From NCBI RefSeq assembly GCF_006716315.1, contig NZ_VFOV01000001.1, positions 4,480,501 through 4,544,500 on the forward strand: a DNA stretch of 64,000 bases. The letters are read 5' to 3'. Source of the stretch: Nocardioides albertanoniae (GTDB lineage: Bacteria; Actinomycetota; Actinomycetes; Propionibacteriales; Nocardioidaceae). The number at the start of each line of letters is the position of its first letter. Position 1 is the stretch's first letter. Position numbers and translations under genes: made by a program. The notes under the pieces are model-generated. The model was not told the DNA's origin. It saw only the letters and a list, made by a program, of their open reading frames with translations, and searched no databases. Of the stretch, positions 35,339-43,054 are shown piece by piece.

Positions 35339-36190
35339 TCAGGCGAGCGCGGGCAGCGCCTGGGTCGCGGTGTAGATGGCGACGCCGAGGACCAGGACGG
35401 TGAATGCCGCCTGGAGCCGGCCGGTGTCGACCCGGTCGGCCAGTCGTGCTCCGGCCACGGCTGCCGCCGCGGAGACCGCGGTCAAGACGATGACGGCCGT
35501 CCAGTCCGGCTGGACACCGGAACCGGATCGGACGGCGAGGGCGGCGGCGCTGGTGATGGTGATGACGACCAGCGAGGTGCCTGCGGCGTACTCGATGGGA
35601 AGCGCGAGCGCCAACAGGAGTGCTGGGACGACCAAGAAGCCGCCGCCGACGCCGAGGAACCCGGTCAGGGCGCCGACGATCGTGGCGGTGCCCAGTACCT
35701 TCAGCGCCCGGGGGCACTGGCAGGCGAAGGTCGGGCTGAACGTGATGATCGGGTCATCTAGGGCGGGGCGGGCGGCATGCCCCGCGGCACTGTCCTGACT
35801 GTCCTGGCTGCTCTGACTGTCCTGACCGTGACGTATCTGACGCCACGCCAGGATCACACCGACCAGCAGCATCAGGGCAGCGAAGGCGGCCAGCAAGAGA
35901 TCCTCAGGGACGCGGGAAGATGCCGCCGCTCCCAGCACCGCTCCGCCGGTGGCGACCAGCCCGAAGACGAACCCGCGGCCGAGCAGCACGTTGCCTTCCC
36001 GGTGGGCAGCGGCGGCCCCGATCAGGGAGGTGAGGCCGACCACGACCAGCGATCCAGTGGTCGCCTGGGCGGGTGACTGGTCGAGCAGGTAGATCAGCAC
36101 CGGTACGGCCAGGATCGATCCGCCACCTCCGAGCGCCCCCAAGGAGAGCCCGATGAGCGCACCGGCGGCTGCGGCGAGGAGCAGGGTCAT
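35339..36190 (-). CDS. TauE/SafE-family (DUF81) sulfur-anion exporter
   Basis: Membrane protein of 283 residues made of two halves, each with a glycine-rich motif (LSLGALGGGGSILAVPVLIY and ALTGFLGVGGGFLVVPALLL) diagnostic of the TauE/SafE family. A hydrophilic loop of about 45 residues (SQSSQDSQDS and CQCP) separates the halves. Family members export sulfite, sulfoacetate or related anions. The ATG at 36190 is one base from the stop of the MBL-rhodanese gene, so they are co-expressed. In CstR-type regulons a TauE protein removes sulfite or thiosulfate generated by the persulfide dioxygenase; the same role is likely here. Confidence 0.88.
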   Translation of the reverse strand: MTLLLAAAAGALIGLSLGALGGGGSILAVPVLIYLLDQSPAQATTGSLVVVGLTSLIGAAAAHREGNVLLGRGFVFGLVATGGAVLGAAASSRVPEDLLLAAFAALMLLVGVILAWRQIRHGQDSQSSQDSQDSAAGHAARPALDDPIITFSPTFACQCPRALKVLGTATIVGALTGFLGVGGGFLVVPALLLALALPIEYAAGTSLVVITITSAAALAVRSGSGVQPDWTAVIVLTAVSAAAAVAGARLADRVDTGRLQAAFTVLVLGVAIYTATQALPALA

Positions 36191-36191
36191 C

Positions 36192-37685
36192 TCAGGCGTG
36201 GGACCCGTCGGGGTCTTCCCCGGGGGTGACCATGTGCAGGCCGACCTTTTCTGCGTTCTCGAATGAGTCGTGAATCGCGACCGGGGTGCGGTCTGCGGCA
36301 GCGATGAAGGAGGCAGCGATCGAGGAGCGGTAGCCGCTGGCACAGTGCACCCACACCTCACCGGCCGGTATCTCCTCGAGGCGGTAGGGCACCTCGTGGA
36401 TCGGGATGTTGAGGGCCCCGGCGATCGCGGTTCCCTCGTGCTCATCGGTGCGGCGCACGTCGAGCACGACCACCTCGCGGTGATGGCGCACCTGCGCCAG
36501 GTCGGCGAAGGTGGCAGTGGGGAAGCTGCCGAGCTCTGCATCGGCCCAGTTCTGCGGACCGCCGGTGGCGTGGGCGGCCGGTCGGTCGATGCCGATACGA
36601 ACCAGCTCGCGCTGAGCGGTGGCGACGTCCTCGGCGGTCTCCCCGAGCAGGGTCACCGGGGTGCCCCACTCGATGAGCCAGCCCAGATAGGTCGAGAAGG
36701 CGCCGTCGAGACCGAAGTTGAACGTGCCTGGGGCGTGCCCGGCAGCGAAGGCCTTGCGGTTGCGAAGGTCGAGGACCCACTCGCCCGCCTCGATACGGCG
36801 GCGCAGCTCTGTCGCATCGGCTTCTCGAATAGGGGAAAGGTCCGGTGCGTCTGGGCCGGCGGCGTTGGCGGGGCCCATGTGCACGTAGTAGGCCGGCCAT
36901 GCACCCAGCCCGTCCAGCAGCTCGCGGACGTAGGTCTCCTCATCCTGAGTCAGCACGGGGTTGGACCGCTTCTCCTGTCCGATGGTGGAGGCGGTGGCGT
37001 CGGACTGGGTCGCGGAGCAGAACGAGCCGAACCCATGGGTCGGGTAGACCTCGGCGTCGTCGGGCAGCTCAGCGGCGAGCTTGTGGGCGGAGGCGTGCTG
37101 GTGGCGCACGAGCTCGCCTGTGTGCTCCTCACCGAGCAGGTCCGGTCTGCCGGTGGCGCCGTAAAGCAGGGAGCCACCGGTGAACACGGCGTACGGCTCC
37201 TCCCCGTCAGGCCCATCGAGAGAGAGGGCGTAGGAGAGGTGGGTGAAGGTGTGGCCGGGAGTGGCGATCGCCCGGACCCGCATCCGCGAGCCCACCTCGA
37301 CGGCTTGACCATCGGTGATCGAGGTGCGGTCGAAGGAGACCTCGTCCTCGCCATTGACCAGATACGCCGCGCCGGTGGCCCGTGCGAGCGCCAGGCCGCC
37401 GGTGACGTAGTCGTTGTGGATGTGGGTCTCGAAGACGTGGGTCAGCCGGACCTCGTCGGCCTCCAGCACTTCCAGCACCCGGTCGATGTCGCGCTGCGGG
37501 TCGATGACGAGGGCGATCTCGCCGTCGTGCACGACGTAGGTGCGGTCGCCCAGGGAGGGGGTCTCCAGAGTGCGTACGGTCACGCCTGTGACCGGGCGCT
37601 GCTGCGCTTCCCCCGTCGCCGAAGCAGGGGCGACGGACTCGTTGTTCCCGGATGCAGTGTTCGTGATGTTCGAGGGCTCGTTCAT
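36192..37685 (-). CDS. Metallo-beta-lactamase-rhodanese fusion, persulfide dioxygenase (ETHE1/CstB)-like
   Basis: A protein of 497 residues. An N-terminal MBL-fold domain has the metal motif THIHNDYVTGG (His88, His90, Asp92; the usual His after Asp is Tyr93), with further ligands in TPGHTFTHLSY and PTHGFGSFC. Two rhodanese domains follow. The first (about 310-390) has no Cys at the active position (VTLLGETAED). The second (about 410-490) has Cys in WVHCASGYRSS. The domain order matches CstB/BlhA-type enzymes that oxidise low-molecular-weight persulfides to sulfite and thiosulfate. ATG 37685 is preceded by GTGAGG. It lies 8 bases after the single-domain rhodanese and is coupled to TauE. Confidence 0.87.
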   Translation of the reverse strand: MNEPSNITNTASGNNESVAPASATGEAQQRPVTGVTVRTLETPSLGDRTYVVHDGEIALVIDPQRDIDRVLEVLEADEVRLTHVFETHIHNDYVTGGLALARATGAAYLVNGEDEVSFDRTSITDGQAVEVGSRMRVRAIATPGHTFTHLSYALSLDGPDGEEPYAVFTGGSLLYGATGRPDLLGEEHTGELVRHQHASAHKLAAELPDDAEVYPTHGFGSFCSATQSDATASTIGQEKRSNPVLTQDEETYVRELLDGLGAWPAYYVHMGPANAAGPDAPDLSPIREADATELRRRIEAGEWVLDLRNRKAFAAGHAPGTFNFGLDGAFSTYLGWLIEWGTPVTLLGETAEDVATAQRELVRIGIDRPAAHATGGPQNWADAELGSFPTATFADLAQVRHHREVVVLDVRRTDEHEGTAIAGALNIPIHEVPYRLEEIPAGEVWVHCASGYRSSIAASFIAAADRTPVAIHDSFENAEKVGLHMVTPGEDPDGSHA

Positions 37686-37693
37686 GGTTCGCC

Positions 37694-37996
37694 TCACTTC
37701 TGGGTCGATCGCCCGGAGCGGATCCAGGCGCTGGTTCCGCCGGCGACGTTCGTCGCGTCGTAGCCGGCTGCGGTCAGAACCTCGGTCATCGCGCGGCTGC
37801 GGTTGCCCGAGGCGCACACCAAGTGCACTGGACGTTTGCGGTCGATCTCACCGAGCCGGGTCGTCAGCTGACTCATTGGGATGTTGACCGCGCCGGGGAC
37901 GTGGCCACGGCGGTACTCGGCGGGCTCTCGCACGTCGATCAGGGTCGCGCCCTGCTCGAGGGCCGAGGCAAGGTGCTCGACGGTGGTCTCACGCAT
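37694..37996 (-). CDS. Single-domain rhodanese (sulfurtransferase)
   Basis: Cytoplasmic sulfurtransferase of 100 residues with the substrate-domain motif IDVREPAEYRRGHVPGAVNI and the active-site loop HLVCASGNRSRAMTE. The ATG has AGGAG 9 bases upstream. It is the first gene of the leftward operon rhodanese, MBL-rhodanese, TauE, MMPL. It faces the CstR-like gene pair across a promoter region with two C/G-run palindromes, so it should be induced by reactive sulfur. Confidence 0.9.
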   Translation of the reverse strand: MRETTVEHLASALEQGATLIDVREPAEYRRGHVPGAVNIPMSQLTTRLGEIDRKRPVHLVCASGNRSRAMTEVLTAAGYDATNVAGGTSAWIRSGRSTQK

Positions 37997-38043
37997 GAAA
38001 GGGAACTCCTTGGGCGAATCGGCTCGTGGCTGCCACTTCAATC

Positions 38044-38061
38044 TAACCCCCCGGGGGGTTA
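38044..38061. promoter_or_regulatory. CsoR/CstR-type operator, site 1
   Basis: Perfect 18-base palindrome TAACCCCCCGGGGGGTTA. C-run/G-run palindromes flanked by A/T are the known operator type of the CsoR/CstR family. It lies 48 bases upstream of the rhodanese start in the divergent region whose other side encodes a CstR-like regulator. Confidence 0.75.
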
Positions 38062-38080
38062 CGATTCGAGCGTAACAGAA

Positions 38081-38092
38081 CCCCCATGGGGG
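38081..38092. promoter_or_regulatory. CsoR/CstR-type operator, site 2
   Basis: CCCCCATGGGGG, a perfect 12-base palindrome centred 34 bases from site 1 and 65 bases before the DUF302 start. Each of the two divergent promoters would have its own site. Confidence 0.6.
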
Positions 38093-38156
38093 ATGTACAG
38101 TTGATGGTGCAGACCACTCACCCATGCAGTGATCGGTACCCGGGAGGGAACGGCCC

Positions 38157-38561
38157 ATGACGAAGTACACGCTCCAGATCACGGTGAACCACCCCTACGA
38201 GGAGGCGGTCGAGGCGGTGCGCGGCGAGCTTGCCGCCGCCGGGTTCGGCATCCTCACCGAGATTGACCTCAAGGCAACGCTGAAGGCCAAGCTCGACGTC
38301 GATGTCGCCCCGCAGGTCATCCTGGGCGCGTGTCGCCCCCAGCTGGCCCACCAGGCACTTCAAGCCGAACCGTCCATCGCCGCCCTGCTGCCCTGCAACG
38401 TGGTCGTGCGTGCCCTCGACGACACAACCACGGTCGTCGAGGCCTTCGACCCCGACGCGATGATGTCTATCGCCGGCCAGGCCGGCGACACACTCCGCAC
38501 TGTCGCGACCGACGCACGGCAGCGCCTGACTGCGGCCCTGGCCGCCCTGGAGAACAACTGA
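38157..38561 (+). CDS. DUF302 domain protein
   Basis: Small cytoplasmic protein of 134 residues of the DUF302 family. It has an N-terminal beta-alpha repeat (YEEAVEAVRGELAAAGFGIL), the central LGACRPQLAHQAL containing the conserved Cys, and PCNVVVRALDDTTTVVEAFDP. DUF302 proteins often sit beside sulfur-oxidation or CsoR-like genes, but their biochemical role is not established. GGGAGGG lies upstream of the ATG. Its stop overlaps the start of the CstR-like gene (TGATG), so both are expressed from the same operator-controlled promoter. Confidence 0.88.
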   Translation: MTKYTLQITVNHPYEEAVEAVRGELAAAGFGILTEIDLKATLKAKLDVDVAPQVILGACRPQLAHQALQAEPSIAALLPCNVVVRALDDTTTVVEAFDPDAMMSIAGQAGDTLRTVATDARQRLTAALAALENN

Positions 38562-38827
38562 TGGACCTCGAACCCACCGAGATCAAAGCGATCATCACCC
38601 GAATGAAGCGCGCGAACGGACACCTCGCCAGCGTCATCCGGATGATGGAGGAAGGCTCCGACTGCGAGTCGGTGCTGACCCAGTTGGCCGCTGTCAACAA
38701 GGCCCTCTCCCGCGCCGGCTACGCCATCGTTGCCACCGGACTGCAGCAGTGCCTCGAACAGAGCGAGGAAGGGCTGGAGGACGTGGACGTCAAGAAGATG
38801 GAGAAGCTGTTCCTCGCCCTCGCCTGA
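38561..38827 (+). CDS. CsoR/CstR-family regulator, persulfide-sensor type
   Basis: All-helical repressor of 88 residues (DUF156). Cys35 and Cys64 are present with the family spacing of 29 residues. The third copper ligand of CsoR, a His four residues before the second Cys, is Gly60 here (VATGLQQC). Loss of that His with both Cys retained is what distinguishes the persulfide sensor CstR from the copper sensor CsoR. The neighbours (rhodanese, MBL-rhodanese, TauE, DUF302) agree. It should bind the two C/G-run palindromes at 38.04-38.09 kb and release when its Cys pair is cross-linked by sulfur species. Sensing mode is inferred. Confidence 0.88.
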   Translation: MDLEPTEIKAIITRMKRANGHLASVIRMMEEGSDCESVLTQLAAVNKALSRAGYAIVATGLQQCLEQSEEGLEDVDVKKMEKLFLALA

Positions 38828-39008
38828 GCAAGGCCGACGACCAACGTCGAGACCAGATGCCGGCCTCCGGCTCGAGCCACCAACAGCCGGTTCGATGACC
38901 TCCTCAACGACGGACGATGACTCAGCCGTTTGCACCGTCTCGACCATTTGAGGTCATCGGACTCGTTCGAGACCGACAGTCCGGCCGCGCTGGCCACTCG
39001 GGCCACGC

Positions 39009-39053
39009 GGTTTGTATCGATAAGCAGCCGTGCTGCGTCTACCGATACAAACC
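39009..39053. repeat. Nested palindrome before the DUF2892/ECF sigma genes
   Basis: Outer arms 39009-39022 (GGTTTGTATCGATA) and 39040-39053 (TACCGATACAAACC) pair with one mismatch. Inside them GCAGC (39024-39028) and GCTGC (39032-39036) form a second stem. It ends 10 bases before the ribosome site (GGAGG) of the next gene. It could be a two-site operator, or an RNA structure controlling the DUF2892-sigma unit. Confidence 0.6.
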
Positions 39054-39072
39054 CACCACCATTGGAGGACTG

Positions 39073-39324
39073 ATGAAACTCAACATGGGACGCGCAGACC
39101 GCTCCATCCGCCTGTTCGTCATCGCGCCGGTACTCGTTGTCGCGGGGATCATCCTTGGCCCGCTCGGTGCACTGTCACTCATCTTCTACGCGCTCGCGGC
39201 GGTCATGGCCGCAACCTCCGCGGTCGGCACCTGTCCGCTGTATCTGCCGTTCGGGATCCGCACCCTCGGCCGCGCAGGACGCTCGCCCTCGGCCCCCACC
39301 GCGGCGGGTGAATCTCGCCGTTGA
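39073..39324 (+). CDS. DUF2892 inner-membrane protein (YgaP membrane-domain-like)
   Basis: Membrane protein of 83 residues with the DUF2892 pattern: MGRADRSIRLFVIAP, then a two-helix hairpin (LVVAGIILG and GALSLIFYALAAVMAA), then AVGTCPLYLPFGI with a conserved Cys. In other bacteria this domain is fused to a rhodanese (YgaP), which fits the sulfur-related neighbourhood. The start is preceded by GGAGG. Its stop overlaps the sigma factor start. Confidence 0.85.
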   Translation: MKLNMGRADRSIRLFVIAPVLVVAGIILGPLGALSLIFYALAAVMAATSAVGTCPLYLPFGIRTLGRAGRSPSAPTAAGESRR

Positions 39325-40097
39325 GTTCAGACCTCCTCGACCAGCTGGTTGCGGAACTCCCGCGGCTTGGGGCCTACGCCTGGTCGGTCACCGGTGACCG
39401 TCACAGAGCCGAGGACCTGGCGCAGGAGACACTCGCCCGTGCTCTTGAACGTCGCGAGACCTACCGGCACGAAGCGCCTCTGGGAGCGTGGCTGCGCGGC
39501 ATCCTCCACAACCTCGCCATCGATCAGGGGCGCCGCCAGCGGGAAACGCCCCGCGAGGACGTCGCAGCCTTGGCCGATGCGGCCTGGCGCGACGACAGCT
39601 GGACCGTGGACGCCGCGGTTGTGATCGAGCGCGCAGAGTCAGCCGACGAGCTGCGCGACGCATTGTTGGCCCTCCCCTTCATCTACCGGTCCGCGGTCGT
39701 GCTCCACGACATGGAAGGCCTCACCGTGCCCGTGATCGCCTCGATCCAGTCCATCTCCCTGGCTGCCGCCAAGCAACGTCTGCGTCGCGGACGGATGATG
39801 CTGGTCACCGCCTTGGCAGAGCTGAAGTCTCGCCCCCTGGATCAACTGCCGTTGCGCTGTTGGGACGCTCGCTCCCAAGTCAGCGCCTACATCGACAACG
39901 AACTCTCGGCCGCGAAACGCCCACGGCTAGAAGCGCACCTCGCCAGCTGCCCGACCTGCCCTCCGATCTACGCCAGCTTGGTCGGTGTCACCGCTGCCCT
40001 AGGCGCGCTCGCCGACGAGGCCGCACTAGGTTCGAACCAGGTCCAACGGGTCCGTGAAGCGCTGCAGCGGCAACGCAAGGATCGGGCCGACGCATGA
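39321..40097 (+). CDS. ECF sigma factor fused to a zinc-binding anti-sigma-like domain
   Basis: Sigma-70-family protein of 258 residues. Region 2 is visible in DRHRAEDLAQETLARAL and GAWLRGILHNLAID. Region 4 is visible in LRDALLALPFIYRSAVVL and ISLAAAKQRLRRGRMML. From about residue 190 a zinc-finger anti-sigma (zf-HC2/ZAS) motif follows: CWDARSQVSAYIDNELS and HLASCPTCPP, which supplies the H-x3-C-x2-C signature. Such anti-sigma domains are normally a separate protein and often redox-sensitive. The TTG start shares bases with the DUF2892 stop (TTGA). No separate anti-sigma gene follows, so control may be built in. Confidence 0.83.
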   Translation: MSSDLLDQLVAELPRLGAYAWSVTGDRHRAEDLAQETLARALERRETYRHEAPLGAWLRGILHNLAIDQGRRQRETPREDVAALADAAWRDDSWTVDAAVVIERAESADELRDALLALPFIYRSAVVLHDMEGLTVPVIASIQSISLAAAKQRLRRGRMMLVTALAELKSRPLDQLPLRCWDARSQVSAYIDNELSAAKRPRLEAHLASCPTCPPIYASLVGVTAALGALADEAALGSNQVQRVREALQRQRKDRADA

Positions 40098-40144
40098 TCT
40101 GCCCCTGGGGTCTGGTTCGCGGACCCCTTGCAGAGGGAATACGG

Positions 40145-40156
40145 ATGTACGTACAT
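40145..40156. promoter_or_regulatory. Palindrome upstream of the GntR gene
   Basis: ATGTACGTACAT, a perfect 12-base palindrome 74 bases before the GntR start and 48 bases after the sigma factor stop. GntR-family regulators often bind such short palindromes near their own promoter, so it is a candidate autoregulatory site. Confidence 0.4.
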
Positions 40157-40229
40157 TTGCATCGACGGTACGTGGACCTTCCACCTAAGGCAGGGCCCAC
40201 CATCACGAAGCTCCTGTGCAGGAGGCGAC

Positions 40230-41036
40230 ATGCGGGGAAATGGCGGCCAGCGGTCCACCGGCCCTGCCCGGGCTGTTGACCGCCAAAGCCCGATGCCGCT
40301 ATGGGCTCAGGTCAAGGACGATGTCGAGCGACGCCTACGTCGAGGTGAGTTCAACGAGTCGTTCCCGGGTGAGATGGTGCTGGTCCAGGAGTACGCGGTC
40401 AGCCGACACACGGTGCGCGAGGCGCTTCGTCGGCTGCGTGAGAGCGGCCTTGTCGATGCCGCCCGTGGCCGAACACCGAAGGTCGCAAACACTGAGATCA
40501 CTCAGCCCCAAGGCACCTTGTACAGCCTGTTCGCCTCCGTCGAAGCGTCAGGACGTCGCCAGCACAGCATCGTGCGCACACTCGACGCGCGCGCTGACGC
40601 GACCGTGGCCACCAGGCTCGGAGTCGAGGAATCAACGCCTCTGATCTACCTGGAACGGATTCGCCTTATCGATGAGGAACCGCTCGCGATGGACCGCGTG
40701 TGGCTGCCCGCTCGGCTGGCTGCGCCGCTGCTCGAAGCAGACCTCACCCAAACCTCCCTTTACGAGGCGCTCGACCGTCGGTGCAATCTTCGGCTGACCG
40801 GTGGCCGAGAAGAGGTCCGCGCTGTGGTGCCGACCTCGGCAGAGCGAGTCCTGCTCGGGATCCCCGATAACACCGCGGCACTCTCGATCGACCGGACCGG
40901 CGAACTGCGAGGGCAGCCCATCGAGTGGCGTCGGACCATCGTGCGAGGCGACCGCTTCAGCCTGGTCACCGACTTCACCCGCCCTGACCAAGTCTCGGTC
41001 ACGGTTTCTGACCGCCGCCATTCCATGACCTCCTAA
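40230..41036 (+). CDS. GntR-family regulator with UTRA (HutC-type) domain
   Basis: Regulator of 268 residues. The winged helix at about 20-85 contains LVQEYAVSRHTVREALRRLR followed by ESGLVDAARGRTPKV. The UTRA ligand domain follows, with PLIYLERIRLIDEEPLAMDRV and IDRTGELRGQPIEWRRTIVR. ATG 40230 is preceded by GGAGG at 4 bases; the longer frame upstream contains the palindrome region and is unlikely to be translated. It lies just upstream of ctaD and may control it, though the two are 99 bases apart. The effector is unknown. Confidence 0.87.
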   Translation: MRGNGGQRSTGPARAVDRQSPMPLWAQVKDDVERRLRRGEFNESFPGEMVLVQEYAVSRHTVREALRRLRESGLVDAARGRTPKVANTEITQPQGTLYSLFASVEASGRRQHSIVRTLDARADATVATRLGVEESTPLIYLERIRLIDEEPLAMDRVWLPARLAAPLLEADLTQTSLYEALDRRCNLRLTGGREEVRAVVPTSAERVLLGIPDNTAALSIDRTGELRGQPIEWRRTIVRGDRFSLVTDFTRPDQVSVTVSDRRHSMTS

Positions 41037-41062
41037 TGCACGCCGACCTAATGCACGCCGAC
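41033..41062. repeat. Perfect 15-base tandem duplication
   Basis: CTAATGCACGCCGAC occurs twice in direct succession (41033-41047 and 41048-41062). The first copy contains the GntR stop codon. Probably a recent slippage event; the second copy repeats the TAA. Confidence 0.8.
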
Positions 41063-41135
41063 GAGATCAACACCAGCAAGCAGACGATCGACGGCATATA
41101 CCTGCCATGCGCCTTCGACCGGTGAGGAGCTGAAC

Positions 41136-42830
41136 ATGACCACTACCACCCCTCGCACCAGCCAGGCGTTGAAACCCAAAACTCCGCGCACGCCGTTGGG
41201 CCGCCAACTGGTCCGCATACTCACGACCACGGATCACAAGCTGATCGGCAAGATGTACCTGGTCACGTCGTTCGTCTGGTTCCTCGGCGGCGGCGTGATG
41301 GCGCTGCTGATGCGTTCGGAGCTGGCGTTCCCGGGTCAGCAGGTCGTCAACGACGAGCTGTTCAACCAGCTGTTCACGATGCACGGCACGATCATGCTGC
41401 TGCTCTTCGCTACACCGCTGTTTATCGGCTTCGCCAACGTGATCATGCCGCTGCAGATCGGCGCGCCCGACGTCGCCTTCCCGCGGCTCAACATGTTCAG
41501 CTACTGGCTCTACCTCTTCGGTGGCCTGATCGCGGCCAGCGGCTTCCTCACCCCGACCGGCGCGGCCGACTTCGGCTGGTTCGCCTACACACCGCTCTCC
41601 AGCGCGCAATACTCGCCGGGCGTCGGTGGCGACCTGTGGATCATGGGCCTCTACATGAGCGGTCTGGGCACCATCCTCGGCTCGGTCAACTTCATCACCA
41701 CGATCATCGCCATGCGCGCGCCGGGCATGACCATGTTCCGGATGCCGATCTTCACCTGGAACGTGTTGGTCACCGCACTGCTCGTGCTGATCGCGTTCCC
41801 GATCCTTGCCGCGGCGCTGCTGATGCTCGAGTCCGACCGACAGTTCGGCACCCACGTCTTCGACACCGCCCATGGCGGACCGATCCTGTGGCAACACCTG
41901 TTCTGGTTCTTCGGTCACCCCGAGGTCTACATCATCGCGCTGCCGTTCTTCGGGATCATCTCCGAGATCCTCCCGGTCTTCAGCCGCAAGCCGATCTTCG
42001 GCTACGTCGGTCTGGTGGCCGCGACCCTCGGCATCGGAGTCCTCTCGGTGGCGGTGTGGGCGCACCACATGTTCGTGACCGGTGCGGTCAACCTTCCGTT
42101 CTTCTCCGGGATGAGCTTCCTGATCGCGGTGCCGACAGGCGTGAAGTTCTTCAACTGGATCGGCACGATGTGGGGCGGGTCGGTCAGCTTCGACACCCCG
42201 ATGCTGTGGTCGATCGGCTTCCTGACGACCTTCCTCTTCGGTGGTCTGACCGGCATCATCCTGGCGAGCCCGCCGCTCGACTTCCAGGTCTCCGACTCCT
42301 ACTTCGTGGTCGCCCACTTCCATTACACGGTCTTCGGGACCGTCGTGTTCGCAATGTTCGCCGGGTTCTACTTCTGGTGGCCGAAGATGACCGGCCGGAT
42401 GCTCGACGAGCGCCTCGGCAAGGTCCACTTCTGGCTGCTGTTCGTCGGCTTCCACACCACCTTCCTGGTCCAGCACTGGCTCGGCGTCGACGGCATGCAG
42501 CGACGCATCGCCGACTACCTGCCCAGCGACGGATTCACCTTCCTGAACCAGGTCTCAACCATGGGCGCGTTCCTGCTGAGCCTGTCGATGCTGCCCTTCT
42601 TCTACAACCTCTACATCTCCCGCAAGGCACCGCTGGTGACCGTGGACGACCCCTGGGGCTGGGGCCGCTCGCTGGAGTGGGCAACAGCCTGCCCCGCGCC
42701 GCGCCACAACTTCACCTCCATCCCGAAGATCCGCTCGGAGTCCCCGGCCTTCGACCTCCACCACCCCGAGATCGCCGCGCTGGAGACGAAGCAGCCCGCC
42801 CAGGCCGCACACGACGGCGAGCGCCGGTGA
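41136..42830 (+). CDS. ctaD: Cytochrome c oxidase subunit I (aa3-type)
   Basis: Catalytic subunit of terminal oxidase, 564 residues, about 12 transmembrane helices. Heme and copper ligands are visible: His in [18 protein letters not shown] (copper B His and the cross-linked Tyr), VWAHHMF and [10 protein letters not shown]. The length and the C-terminal cytoplasmic tail match actinobacterial CtaD. The ribosome site is GAGGAG. No genes for subunits II, III or the bc1 complex lie nearby, so it is an orphan, probably an additional copy besides the core ctaD. Its location with ccdA, dsbA and ctaG suggests an accessory respiratory set. Confidence 0.95.
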   Translation: MTTTTPRTSQALKPKTPRTPLGRQLVRILTTTDHKLIGKMYLVTSFVWFLGGGVMALLMRSELAFPGQQVVNDELFNQLFTMHGTIMLLLFATPLFIGFANVIMPLQIGAPDVAFPRLNMFSYWLYLFGGLIAASGFLTPTGAADFGWFAYTPLSSAQYSPGVGGDLWIMGLYMSGLGTILGSVNFITTIIAMRAPGMTMFRMPIFTWNVLVTALLVLIAFPILAAALLMLESDRQFGTHVFDTAHGGPILWQHLFWFFGHPEVYIIALPFFGIISEILPVFSRKPIFGYVGLVAATLGIGVLSVAVWAHHMFVTGAVNLPFFSGMSFLIAVPTGVKFFNWIGTMWGGSVSFDTPMLWSIGFLTTFLFGGLTGIILASPPLDFQVSDSYFVVAHFHYTVFGTVVFAMFAGFYFWWPKMTGRMLDERLGKVHFWLLFVGFHTTFLVQHWLGVDGMQRRIADYLPSDGFTFLNQVSTMGAFLLSLSMLPFFYNLYISRKAPLVTVDDPWGWGRSLEWATACPAPRHNFTSIPKIRSESPAFDLHHPEIAALETKQPAQAAHDGERR

Positions 42831-42843
42831 GGAAGAGCAGCAA

Positions 42844-42873
42844 GAAGGTGGGCTGACCGATCCGCCCACCTTC
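42844..42873. terminator. Terminator hairpin after ctaD
   Basis: GAAGGTGGGC (42844-42853) and GCCCACCTTC (42864-42873) form a perfect 10-base-pair stem with a 10-base loop, 13 bases after the ctaD stop. There is no strong T-run. The symmetrical stem could also serve the opposite strand. Confidence 0.7.
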
Positions 42874-43054
42874 GTATCCTCCCGGAATTCCCACAAGTCG
42901 CGCTGCTGATCGTCCCGCTGTCGTTGCTGCGAATATGCCCCGACTGAGGCTGAAGGCCAACGTTCGGCCGATCGCCCATCTTCAGGACTGGCACCCGTTG
43001 ACAGCGACCAAGCTGCCTACGCAGAACGGAACACGCCGAAGCGAGGCCTGACCT

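Noticed and set aside
41067..42476. A 469-residue minus-strand frame under ctaD
   Set aside because: Highly charged repetitive Glu/Asp/Arg/His composition typical of an antisense shadow of a strongly coding gene.
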